Origin: JBALVO01 sp036961445
GTDB taxonomy: Bacteria > Pseudomonadota > Gammaproteobacteria > Pseudomonadales > Halieaceae
Assembly (NCBI GenBank): GCA_036961445.1
Contig: JBALVO010000022.1
Span: forward strand, 1 to 39,032
DNA length: 39,032 nt
Reading direction: 5' to 3'
Every line of letters begins with the position of its first letter. The first letter of the stretch is position 1. This document shows, piece by piece, positions 1-6,467 of this stretch. The notes beneath the pieces are model-generated. The model was not told the origin of the DNA and ran no database searches. It was given only the letters and a program-made list of their open reading frames with translations. The position numbers and the translations under genes are program-made.

Positions 1-1249
1 CCATTTTGGGTTGCACGCGACGCATGTTTGCCATTGATTTATAGCTTTTTGCTGATAGCTGAAAAAACGCTGCCTTGATCAATACGGTCAATAAAATGAT
101 CGCTACGCCCCAGTTGCCCACTACGGACTGGATATGGGTTAACAGCCAAAATAATGGCTGGGCTATCCACCACAACCAGCCGTAATCAACACTGAGCTCC
201 AGGTAAGGAGATATTTCTTCCAGGCGATACTGATCTTTAGGGCCCGCGTAAAAATCGGCCCCGATCGTGCCGGATTGACCCGGATCCAGTACGAGTGGGG
301 GACTGGTGAAGCCAGCAATGTTGTTGCCATCACGAGTGACCCGCGCACTGTAGGTGTGACTCTGCTGCGGGTCGGGTATCCATGCGCTGAGAAAGTAGTG
401 TTGGATCATCGCGATCCAGCCACCAGGTAATTGACCTTTGAAAGGCTCCTCAGCCATATCCCCGAACGTGAATTTAGTGAAGCGTTCATCCGGTTGGGTA
501 AGGGCAACGCCCAGGAACGGTTTCATACCCATACCAGACGTGTCGGCAGAAGGCGGAGGTTGGCTATCGCGTTTTATTTGTCCGAACAGGTTGGCTTGCC
601 AGCGAGAGTCGCTGTTGTTTTCTACCAGGTATTCAACATTAACCAGATAGTCACCACGGCTAAGAGTGAAGCGCTTGGTGATAACCACACCGGCGTCGCC
701 CTGCCAGTTAAGATCAACAGTTAGTGTGTCTTCACTATCACCCAGGTCGAACCGTGGTGAGGTGGTGGTGTAGGTTGCCCGACCACCCTTGTCAATGCCA
801 TTGGCACCAATAAGGCCGCTTTGGGCGACGTAGGTTAGCTTGTCATTTTGTTCCAGCAAAACAAACGGTACATCCGGGTTATCTTGTTTTTCGAGATATT
901 CGGGTAAACCCAGTTCAATGATGTCGCCCCCCTGCAAGTCGATGGCCAGCTGGAGAGTATCAGTATGTACCTGGATAATGCGGCCGCTGTCTGCTGCCGG
1001 GACTTCCAATGCCGCAGTAACGGTAGCGGGCGCGTCCGGATCGACCGGCAGATCATCTTCCATCGATGTGGCCGTCTCTACCTCAAGTGGCGGCGGCGCT
1101 AGTGGCGCATCGCCAGCGTTAGAAATGAGGCGAGATGTCTCCTGTGCGGTCGCTGCGATCCGGTCATCCTTGAAAGCTACCCATTCTGTGAGGAGCATGA
1201 AGGATAGTACGGCGATAGCGCCGATAAGCAATGAGCGTGGCAAATCCAT
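1..1249 (-). CDS. yidC: YidC membrane protein insertase (3' part beyond window)
   Basis: YidC inserts and folds inner-membrane proteins, alone or with SecYEG. The minus strand is open from an ATG at 1249 to the window edge, giving about 416 residues with no stop, so the C-terminal insertase core is cut off by the window and not by mutation. The protein starts MDLPRSLLIGAIAVLSF, a single N-terminal membrane anchor. A low-complexity Ala/Pro/Asp linker and the large periplasmic beta-sandwich domain follow. At about residue 353 comes the segment LSVDYGWLWWIAQPLFWLL, typical of the junction with the conserved insertase domain, and then GNWGVAIILLTVLIKAAFF. It begins 15 bases after yidD in the order rpmH-rnpA-yidD-yidC, which is diagnostic. 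Identity is very secure. Confidence 0.97.
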   Translation of the reverse strand, partial: MDLPRSLLIGAIAVLSFMLLTEWVAFKDDRIAATAQETSRLISNAGDAPLAPPPLEVETATSMEDDLPVDPDAPATVTAALEVPAADSGRIIQVHTDTLQLAIDLQGGDIIELGLPEYLEKQDNPDVPFVLLEQNDKLTYVAQSGLIGANGIDKGGRATYTTTSPRFDLGDSEDTLTVDLNWQGDAGVVITKRFTLSRGDYLVNVEYLVENNSDSRWQANLFGQIKRDSQPPPSADTSGMGMKPFLGVALTQPDERFTKFTFGDMAEEPFKGQLPGGWIAMIQHYFLSAWIPDPQQSHTYSARVTRDGNNIAGFTSPPLVLDPGQSGTIGADFYAGPKDQYRLEEISPYLELSVDYGWLWWIAQPLFWLLTHIQSVVGNWGVAIILLTVLIKAAFFQLSAKSYKSMANMRRVQPKM

Positions 1250-1264
1250 AATATTATCTGTGGC

Positions 1265-1492
1265 TTAGTGTGAGTGCGGGCAAGGAGGAACGGGATCTAT
1301 ACCGCCCTCGTGCCAGGGGTGGCATTTCGCTAATCTACGCAATGCCATATAACTTCCTTTTATTGCTCCGTGTTCGGTAATAGCCTGTTGGGCATAGCTC
1401 GAACAGCTTGGATAGAACCTACAGTTGTTACCTAAAAAAGGACTCAGGCAGGCCTGGTAACAAGAGATCAGGAAAATTAACAAGCGGCGCAT
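1265..1492 (-). CDS. yidD: YidD membrane protein insertion efficiency factor
   Basis: Small membrane-associated protein (75 residues) of the YidD/DUF37 family, which assists YidC-dependent insertion. It starts MRRLLIFLISCYQACLSPFL and carries the family hallmark run of cysteines (NNCRFYPSCSSYA) and the KCHPWHEGGIDPVP end. I chose the ATG at 1492 because the family starts at this MRRLL segment and because it overlaps the rnpA stop codon by one base (TAATG), which suggests translational coupling. A longer open frame upstream only overlaps rnpA out of frame. It lies between rnpA and yidC as in nearly all gammaproteobacteria. Confidence 0.95.
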   Translation of the reverse strand: MRRLLIFLISCYQACLSPFLGNNCRFYPSCSSYAQQAITEHGAIKGSYMALRRLAKCHPWHEGGIDPVPPCPHSH

Positions 1493-1890
1493 TAGGAGTC
1501 CTGACTGACGGTTGATTCTGGTTTGGACGCGTGGCGAACCAGCTTTTGCCACTGCTGCTGCAATATAGTGCAAAGCTCAGCATTATCCAAATCGCCGATA
1601 CCTCGCCGGGCAAGTAGTACGACATCTAAAGACGTGTCACTTTGCGGTAGGGTACGGACAAATTCTCGTGCTATCCGTTTGATTCGATTACGCTCTACCG
1701 CCAATCGAACATTTTTTTTGGCTATAACTAAACCCAGACGATGCCCGGGTCTGTCATTTTCTTTTGCCAGTAGCAATAAATTCTTGTGTGAGGCTCTAAC
1801 CTCTGAGCCGTCAAATACCCGGCTATAGTCTTTGGCAGTCAGTAAGCGTTTAGCTTTGCCGAAACTGGCGTCAGCTGTTTTAGCGCTCAC
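1492..1890 (-). CDS. rnpA: Ribonuclease P protein component
   Basis: Protein subunit of RNase P, which with the M1 RNA removes 5' leaders from precursor tRNAs. The 132-residue product is basic and has the family signature AVERNRIKRIAREFVR together with GLVIAKKNVRLAVERNR, matching the conserved RNR motif that contacts RNA. The C-terminal segment DVVLLARRGIGDLDNAEL is also typical. The start used is ATG at 1890, 13 bases after the rpmH stop. Length is normal for gammaproteobacteria. It is cotranscribed with rpmH and coupled to yidD. The RnpA call is firm; the exact start is likely but not proven. Confidence 0.96.
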   Translation of the reverse strand: MSAKTADASFGKAKRLLTAKDYSRVFDGSEVRASHKNLLLLAKENDRPGHRLGLVIAKKNVRLAVERNRIKRIAREFVRTLPQSDTSLDVVLLARRGIGDLDNAELCTILQQQWQKLVRHASKPESTVSQDS

Positions 1891-1903
1891 CCAATCAAAC
1901 TAC

Positions 1904-2038
1904 CTATGCAGCCAGACGTTTACGACCTTTGGCGCGACGACGATTCAGGACGTGGCGGCCGCCTTTGGTAGCCATGCGCGCGCGAAAACCGTGAGTCCGC
2001 TTGCGTTTTATTACGCTAGGCTGAAATGTTCTTTTCAT
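1904..2038 (-). CDS. rpmH: 50S ribosomal protein L34
   Basis: A 44-residue basic protein beginning MKRTFQPSVIKRKRTHGFRAR and ending RRAKGRKRLAA, the essentially invariant L34 sequence. L34 is a small structural protein of the large ribosomal subunit. The ATG is at 2038 and the TAG at 1904-1906. It is the first gene of the rpmH-rnpA-yidD-yidC cluster and is divergent from dnaA across the origin. The upstream sequence has AT-rich stretches that could hold its promoter, but I could not pick out a convincing -35/-10 pair. Confidence 0.97.
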   Translation of the reverse strand: MKRTFQPSVIKRKRTHGFRARMATKGGRHVLNRRRAKGRKRLAA

Positions 2039-2312
2039 AGCAATGTTCCAGATAATTATGAGCCGGGAGCAAAATGGCGCTTTAAAGCGTTGTTTCGGTT
2101 CCCGGCCAGAAAAAAGGTGGGCTATTCTATTGAAATGTGGCGTTTAATTCAATGAAAGCCTTGGTATTTTTCCATCTAAAGCGAATTCTCTTACCACTAT
2201 TTTTTAGCGTATCAAGCATGCCCGCAGCAACCTGTCGATGGGCATGATCAAATCCAGCAAACACGCGCCTTTCGGCTATCAATGCACACCTTTTTCAATA
2301 TATATTAACAAG

Positions 2313-2321
2313 TTATCCACA
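2313..2321 (+). promoter_or_regulatory. DnaA box, perfect consensus
   Basis: TTATCCACA is the strong R1-type DnaA-binding site. It sits directly beside the AT-rich run CAATATATATTAACAAG, which is a good candidate for the DNA-unwinding element of the origin. Confidence 0.85.
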
Positions 2322-2404
2322 GATAATGTTATTCATTAAATATTTTGTCTTGTCTGGTTAAATAGCGCTCGTTATCAGCATAACTTGTTGATTGTTAACC
2401 ACTT

Positions 2405-2410
2405 TATAAT
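2405..2410 (+). promoter_or_regulatory. Candidate dnaA -10 element
   Basis: A perfect TATAAT lies 155 bases upstream of the chosen dnaA start. No good -35 hexamer stands at 16-18 bases upstream, so this is tentative. The downstream DnaA box at 2432-2440 would fall just after the transcription start, a plausible autoregulatory position. Confidence 0.35.
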
Positions 2411-2431
2411 TTGGCTGTGTCATCTTTTATT

Positions 2432-2440
2432 TGTGGATAA
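2432..2440 (-). promoter_or_regulatory. DnaA box, perfect consensus (reverse strand)
   Basis: TGTGGATAA is the reverse complement of TTATCCACA. It lies between a possible dnaA -10 element and the dnaA leader, so it could serve both origin firing and DnaA autorepression. The second role is inferred from the position. Confidence 0.8.
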
Positions 2441-2460
2441 CTTTAACTTTGAGGAGTATC

Positions 2461-2502
2461 ATGCTGTCACTGACCTCGAATACTGGCTCAGTTAATAAGT
2501 AG
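2461..2502 (+). CDS. Possible 13-residue leader ORF upstream of dnaA
   Basis: An ATG preceded by GAGGAG at four bases' spacing opens a 13-codon frame (MLSLTSNTGSVNK) ending in TAG. The ribosome-binding site is better than that of many real genes nearby. It lies in the dnaA leader, after the TATAAT at 2405. It may be a regulatory leader peptide or a chance ORF. No homology was recognised. Confidence 0.3.
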   Translation: MLSLTSNTGSVNK

Positions 2503-2564
2503 TAAATAACATTAAATTATTTTTATGAAAGTTGGGTTTAGCACCCACCTTTAAGGGGTTTTCT

Positions 2565-4031
2565 TTGCCTGAAGCAGTATGGCAACAGTGTGTAGACAGG
2601 TTGCAGGATGAATTACCGTCACAGCAGTTTAATACCTGGATCAGGCCACTGCAGGCTAGCATGAACGGTCAAATGTTGACGCTTTTGGCTCCGAACCGCT
2701 TTATTAAGGACTTTGTCTCCGACAAATTCGCCGAGCGTATTTCCGAGCTGGTTAGGGAGTTGGAACCGCATAATGCTACCGGCGTGGTTTTGGAAATAGG
2801 GTCAGGTAGTTCAGTAGTCCACGTGCCGGTAAAAACAGTTCTTCACGCCACTACCGAGGTCGTATCGCACGCGGCTGGTGGGATGCAGCCAGGGCTGTCC
2901 GGCCAGGTAATGTCCGGAACATCACGCTCTACTGACATCACTCCTATCAGAACGGCAGCTAACCGGGCCGACGCATTGCGTCGGGCGGAGGTAGAGGGTT
3001 CATTGCATCACCAGCCACATCTGGTAGAGAACTACACCTTTGATAATTTCGTGGAAGGTAAGTCGAATCAGTTGGCGTTAGCGGCGGCGCGACAGGTTGC
3101 AGAAAACCCAGGTGATTCCTATAACCCGCTGTTCCTTTATGGCGGCGTCGGCCTTGGTAAAACGCATTTGATGCATGCTGTTGGTAATGCACTAAAAGAA
3201 CATAATCCCCAGGCCAAAGTAGTTTATCTTCACTCCGAGCGTTTTGTTGCCGATATGGTGAAAGCCCTGCAATTGAATGCAATTACCGATTTCAAGCGCT
3301 ATTACCGTACAGTTGATGCGCTGTTAATCGACGATATACAGTTCTTTGCGAAAAAGGATCGATCCCAGGAAGAATTTTTTCACACCTTTAATGCCTTACT
3401 CGAAGGCGGGCAGCAAATGATATTGACCTGCGACCGCTATCCGAAGGAGATCGACGGTCTGGAAGAGAGACTCAAGTCGCGTTTTGGCTGGGGCCTTACG
3501 GTTGCTGTAGAGCCACCGGAGCTGGAGACACGCGTCGCGATTCTAATGAAAAAGGCCACACAGGCGCGCATCGATCTATCCCCCGAGTCGGCATTCTTTA
3601 TCGCACAGCGCATTCGATCCAATGTTAGAGAGCTAGAGGGTGCGCTGAAGAGAGTGATAGCGAGCGCTAACTTCGTAGGGAAGCCGATCGATATAGACTT
3701 GATTAAGGAGAGCTTAAAGGACTTGCTGGCACTACAGGACAGGCAGGTCAGCCTGGATAATATACAGCGCACGGCAGCGGAGTATTACAAGATCAAAGTG
3801 GCTGATATGATGTCCCGCAGGCGCAGTCGTTCTGTTGCCCGTCCGCGACAGGTGGCTATGGCATTAGCCAAGGAGCTGACGAATCACAGCCTGCCCGAAA
3901 TTGGAGACAGTTTTGGGGGCAGAGATCACACGACAGTTCTTCACGCATGTCGTAAAATCAAGGAACTTCGTGAAAGTAACTCGGATATTAGAGAAGATTA
4001 CAAAAACTTGTTAAGGTCACTCACCACCTAG
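2565..4031 (+). CDS. dnaA: Chromosomal replication initiator protein DnaA
   Basis: DnaA binds DnaA boxes and, as an ATP-bound oligomer, opens the origin and loads the helicase. Domain I opens PEAVWQQCVDRLQDELPSQQ and is followed by the typical NTWIRPLQ. A variable linker comes next, then the AAA+ domain with Walker A GGVGLGKTH at about residue 193, Walker B LLIDDIQFF, and the C-terminal helix-turn-helix DnaA signature GGRDHTTVLHACRKI. I chose the TTG at 2565 (488 residues) because AAGGGG stands six bases upstream and the family starts here. An in-frame TTG at 2532 would add 11 residues (499) that do not resemble DnaA. dnaN follows after 101 bases, which is normal. Confidence 0.97.
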   Translation: MPEAVWQQCVDRLQDELPSQQFNTWIRPLQASMNGQMLTLLAPNRFIKDFVSDKFAERISELVRELEPHNATGVVLEIGSGSSVVHVPVKTVLHATTEVVSHAAGGMQPGLSGQVMSGTSRSTDITPIRTAANRADALRRAEVEGSLHHQPHLVENYTFDNFVEGKSNQLALAAARQVAENPGDSYNPLFLYGGVGLGKTHLMHAVGNALKEHNPQAKVVYLHSERFVADMVKALQLNAITDFKRYYRTVDALLIDDIQFFAKKDRSQEEFFHTFNALLEGGQQMILTCDRYPKEIDGLEERLKSRFGWGLTVAVEPPELETRVAILMKKATQARIDLSPESAFFIAQRIRSNVRELEGALKRVIASANFVGKPIDIDLIKESLKDLLALQDRQVSLDNIQRTAAEYYKIKVADMMSRRRSRSVARPRQVAMALAKELTNHSLPEIGDSFGGRDHTTVLHACRKIKELRESNSDIREDYKNLLRSLTT

Positions 4032-4132
4032 GCAAACATACACAACTTTGTTTTGTATATGCATATACCGAGAAATTCATTGATTTTGGTAATCACAATA
4101 AAACGATCGAACAGGCAAGGGAAAACAGTTAT

Positions 4133-5236
4133 ATGAAGTTCAGTATTTCACGGGATGATCTACTCAAACCGCTCAATCTCGTTGCTGGTGTTGTAGAGCG
4201 TCGCCAGACACTGCCTATACTGGCTAACGTATTAATGGTGCTGGACGGAGATCGTTTAGCGCTCACTGGCACAGATTTGGAGGTTGAACTGGTAGGCAGG
4301 GTGCACCTTCCCACCGCAGGCGAATCAGGGGAGGTCACCGTACCGGCCCGTAAACTGGTGGATATTTGCAAATCGCTGCCTGAAGGAAGTGACATTCAGT
4401 TCAGCGCTCAGGAAGGCAAGGTAACGGTGAAGTCGGGGCGCAGTCGTTTTACGCTATCGACGTTACCTGCCAGGGAGTTTCCGAATGTTGAAGATAGTAT
4501 GGGCACCCATCAGTTCACCGTAAAGCAGGGCCAGCTAAAACGTCTAATTGATCGCACTGGCTTTGCCATGGCTCAGCAGGATGTACGCTACTATCTTAAT
4601 GGCATGTTGTGGGAGCTAACAGCCAAGCAGCTGCGAGTTGTCGCCACAGATGGCCATAGGTTGGCGATGTGCACACTGCCTCAGGAAATAGAGATAAGTG
4701 GCGATACACAAATTATACTGCCACGCAAAGGCGTACTGGAGCTGGCCAGGCTACTGCAGCAAGAAGACGCTGAAATAGCAATTGTTATAGGCAGTAACCA
4801 TATTCGCGCAACAACCAATGACTACACATTTACATCCAAACTGGTAGACGGTAAGTTCCCCGATTATCAGCGCGTATTGCCCCGCTCCCCCGATAAGATT
4901 GTGCAAGGCTCCAGGCTCGAGCTGCGTCAGGCATTTACACGCACAGCGATTTTGTCCAACGAGAAATACCGCGGTGTTCGTTTGAAGCTGACCGAGAACA
5001 CGCTGGATATTGTTGCTAACAACCCGGAACAAGAAGAAGCGGAAGAGACCGTGCCGGTAGACTACCAGGGCGAATCTTTGGAGATGGGGTTTAATGTTAG
5101 TTATTTGTTGGATGTGCTGGGCGTGCTCAGCGGGGAGAACATTAAGTTGTCTTTGGCGGACCCTAACAGCAGTGCGTTACTGGAAGAATCCGAAGCCGGC
5201 GATTCCCTTTACGTAGTAATGCCGATGCGCCTCTAA
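4133..5236 (+). CDS. dnaN: DNA polymerase III beta subunit (sliding clamp)
   Basis: The ring-shaped beta clamp tethers DNA polymerase III and other enzymes to DNA. The 367-residue product starts MKFSISRDDLLKPLNLVAGV and contains the typical RQTLPILANVLM and LTGTDLEVEL segments. It ends LYVVMPMRL, the conserved C-terminus that forms part of the partner-binding pocket. Length equals that of the Pseudomonas protein. The ATG at 4133 fits the family start. It lies between dnaA and recF in the usual order. Its stop codon lies inside a perfect inverted repeat, annotated separately. Confidence 0.98.
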   Translation: MKFSISRDDLLKPLNLVAGVVERRQTLPILANVLMVLDGDRLALTGTDLEVELVGRVHLPTAGESGEVTVPARKLVDICKSLPEGSDIQFSAQEGKVTVKSGRSRFTLSTLPAREFPNVEDSMGTHQFTVKQGQLKRLIDRTGFAMAQQDVRYYLNGMLWELTAKQLRVVATDGHRLAMCTLPQEIEISGDTQIILPRKGVLELARLLQQEDAEIAIVIGSNHIRATTNDYTFTSKLVDGKFPDYQRVLPRSPDKIVQGSRLELRQAFTRTAILSNEKYRGVRLKLTENTLDIVANNPEQEEAEETVPVDYQGESLEMGFNVSYLLDVLGVLSGENIKLSLADPNSSALLEESEAGDSLYVVMPMRL

Positions 5237-5244
5237 AGAGGCGC
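5227..5244 (+). terminator. Perfect inverted repeat across the dnaN stop codon
   Basis: GCGCCTCT-AA-AGAGGCGC forms an eight-base perfect inverted repeat with the TAA stop of dnaN in its loop region. It is followed by the moderately T-rich TGTTTGTTACTTCTTT. This could be a weak terminator or a processing/stability hairpin that lowers recF output relative to dnaN. The T tract is broken, so complete termination is doubtful. Confidence 0.45.
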
Positions 5245-5311
5245 TGTTTGTTACTTCTTTAATCATCAACGACGATCTGGAAGGCCGGTTGGCCTGAGGC
5301 TTAGCCCCACT

Positions 5312-6421
5312 TTGGCGCTTACCCGCTTGCAAGTAAATCACGTGAGAAACCTGCAGGATGTCAAGCTGGAGGGTTTACAGCAGGTGAACGTGTTCTTTGG
5401 GCGTAACGGCAGCGGCAAAACCAGCGTGCTTGAGTCGATACACTTGTTGGGTATGGCGCGTTCTTTTCGCGGAAATAGTGTTAAATCGTTAATTTCCCAT
5501 CGAGAAACAGGATGCACTGTATTTGGGGTGGTTTCATTACCCACCGCACCGGCAGAAACGGGCTTGCCATTGGGGGTGCAGAGGAATATGGCTGGTGATG
5601 TGCAGATCAAGGTTGGTGGAGAGGCCGTACGAAGTGCGTCGCAGTTAGTTGAACACTTTCCGCTACAAGTTATCACAGCGGGCAGCTTTGACCTGTTGAC
5701 CGGTTCGCCCGTCGCCAGGCGTCGGTATCTGGATTGGGGCGTGTTCCACGTGGAACATCGGTTCCTTGATCAGTGGCAGAGATTTCAGCGCGGCATAAAA
5801 CAGCGCAATAAGTTACTGCGCCGTGGTAAAATTCGCGACCAGGAATTGTCTGTATGGACACGAGATCTAGCGGCATCGGGAAATGCGATAAACGAGTATC
5901 GTAAAGCCTATTTCAAGCTGTTAATCCCTCGCTTTCAGGAGATTATGGCTAAGTTAGCGCCATCTTTGCATTTGCTGGAGCTGCGCTACAGGCAGGGCTG
6001 GGACCGGGAGCTAGACTACGAGAGCGCGTTGGGTAACAGTATTGCGGCTGATCTGGAGCAAGGATATACGCATATTGGACCACAAAGAGCTGATATTCGA
6101 GTGAACTACGATGGGCACCTGGCAGCAGATACCTTATCGCGGGGTCAGCAAAAGCTGGTTGTGTGTGGATTGAAGCTCGCGCAAGGCCAGTTGATGTCGG
6201 AAATGGGCAGGGGCGTTTGTACCTACCTGATAGATGACCTGCCAAGCGAGCTGGACCAGCAGCACAGCCAATTGGTATGCGAGTTGTTGGCCTCGATGGA
6301 GGCCCAGGTGTTTATCACTTGTGTGCAGCAGCAGGATATAGAGGCCGTTTGGCCAGAAACAAAGGAGTTGGCCATGTTCCACGTGGAACATGGCGCAGTG
6401 CAACGCTATCCCCAGGACTGA
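5312..6421 (+). CDS. recF: DNA replication and repair protein RecF
   Basis: RecF is an SMC-like ATPase that with RecO and RecR loads RecA at gaps in DNA. The product starts MALTRLQVNHVRNLQ, matching the family, from a TTG codon at 5312. Walker A is GRNGSGKTS at residues 30-38. The signature LSRGQQKL and a Walker B-like TYLIDDLPSELD lie near the C-terminus. At 369 residues the length is normal. The Shine-Dalgarno is weak (TGAGGC about 14 bases upstream), so translation may be low. Two perfect parS-like palindromes lie inside the coding sequence and both encode FHVEH. Confidence 0.96.
   Translation: MALTRLQVNHVRNLQDVKLEGLQQVNVFFGRNGSGKTSVLESIHLLGMARSFRGNSVKSLISHRETGCTVFGVVSLPTAPAETGLPLGVQRNMAGDVQIKVGGEAVRSASQLVEHFPLQVITAGSFDLLTGSPVARRRYLDWGVFHVEHRFLDQWQRFQRGIKQRNKLLRRGKIRDQELSVWTRDLAASGNAINEYRKAYFKLLIPRFQEIMAKLAPSLHLLELRYRQGWDRELDYESALGNSIAADLEQGYTHIGPQRADIRVNYDGHLAADTLSRGQQKLVVCGLKLAQGQLMSEMGRGVCTYLIDDLPSELDQQHSQLVCELLASMEAQVFITCVQQQDIEAVWPETKELAMFHVEHGAVQRYPQD
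5742..5757. promoter_or_regulatory. parS: parS-like centromere site 1 (inside recF)
   Basis: TGTTCCACGTGGAACA is a perfect 16-bp palindrome identical to the known Pseudomonas-type parS sequence bound by the chromosomal partition protein ParB. parS sites cluster close to oriC; this one is about 3.4 kb from the DnaA boxes. parA and parB are not in the window but usually lie beyond yidC. Confidence 0.85.
6375..6390. promoter_or_regulatory. parS: parS-like centromere site 2 (end of recF)
   Basis: A second exact copy of TGTTCCACGTGGAACA, 633 bases from the first, near the 3' end of recF. Its flanks extend the symmetry to 20 bases (CATGTTCCACGTGGAACATG, 6373-6392). Two identical 16-bp palindromes this close together are very unlikely by chance and match the clustered parS arrays known near gammaproteobacterial origins. 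Confidence 0.87.
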
Positions 6422-6467
6422 TTTGTGGGATATATAAATAAATATTAATAGCATCGAGAATTAATTC

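Larger units (their letters stand above)
2039..2564. other. oriC: Chromosomal replication origin (oriC) and dnaA leader region
   Basis: This 526-base gene-free stretch between rpmH and dnaA is strikingly AT-rich, especially 2290-2360 and 2400-2450. It holds two perfect DnaA boxes (TTATCCACA forms) and several degenerate ones, such as TTATCAGCA near 2372 and TTAACCACT near 2396. This position and organisation match the known Pseudomonas-type origin. The 3' end also carries the dnaA promoter and leader with two tiny ORFs. Identification as oriC is by location and motifs; no function was tested. Confidence 0.85.

Noticed and set aside
1..1249. Possible frameshifted or broken yidC
   Set aside because: Reading the minus strand base by base from ATG 1249 gives an unbroken YidC sequence to the window edge; it is only truncated by the window.
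840..1268. Open frame of 142 codons on the plus strand
   Set aside because: Antisense to the yidC N-terminal half, rich in Ser, Ala and Gly as expected for a shadow frame.
5742..6390. The two palindromes as transposon ends or REP-type repeats
   Set aside because: They match the known ParB site exactly, no target duplication or transposase is present, and recF is intact across both.
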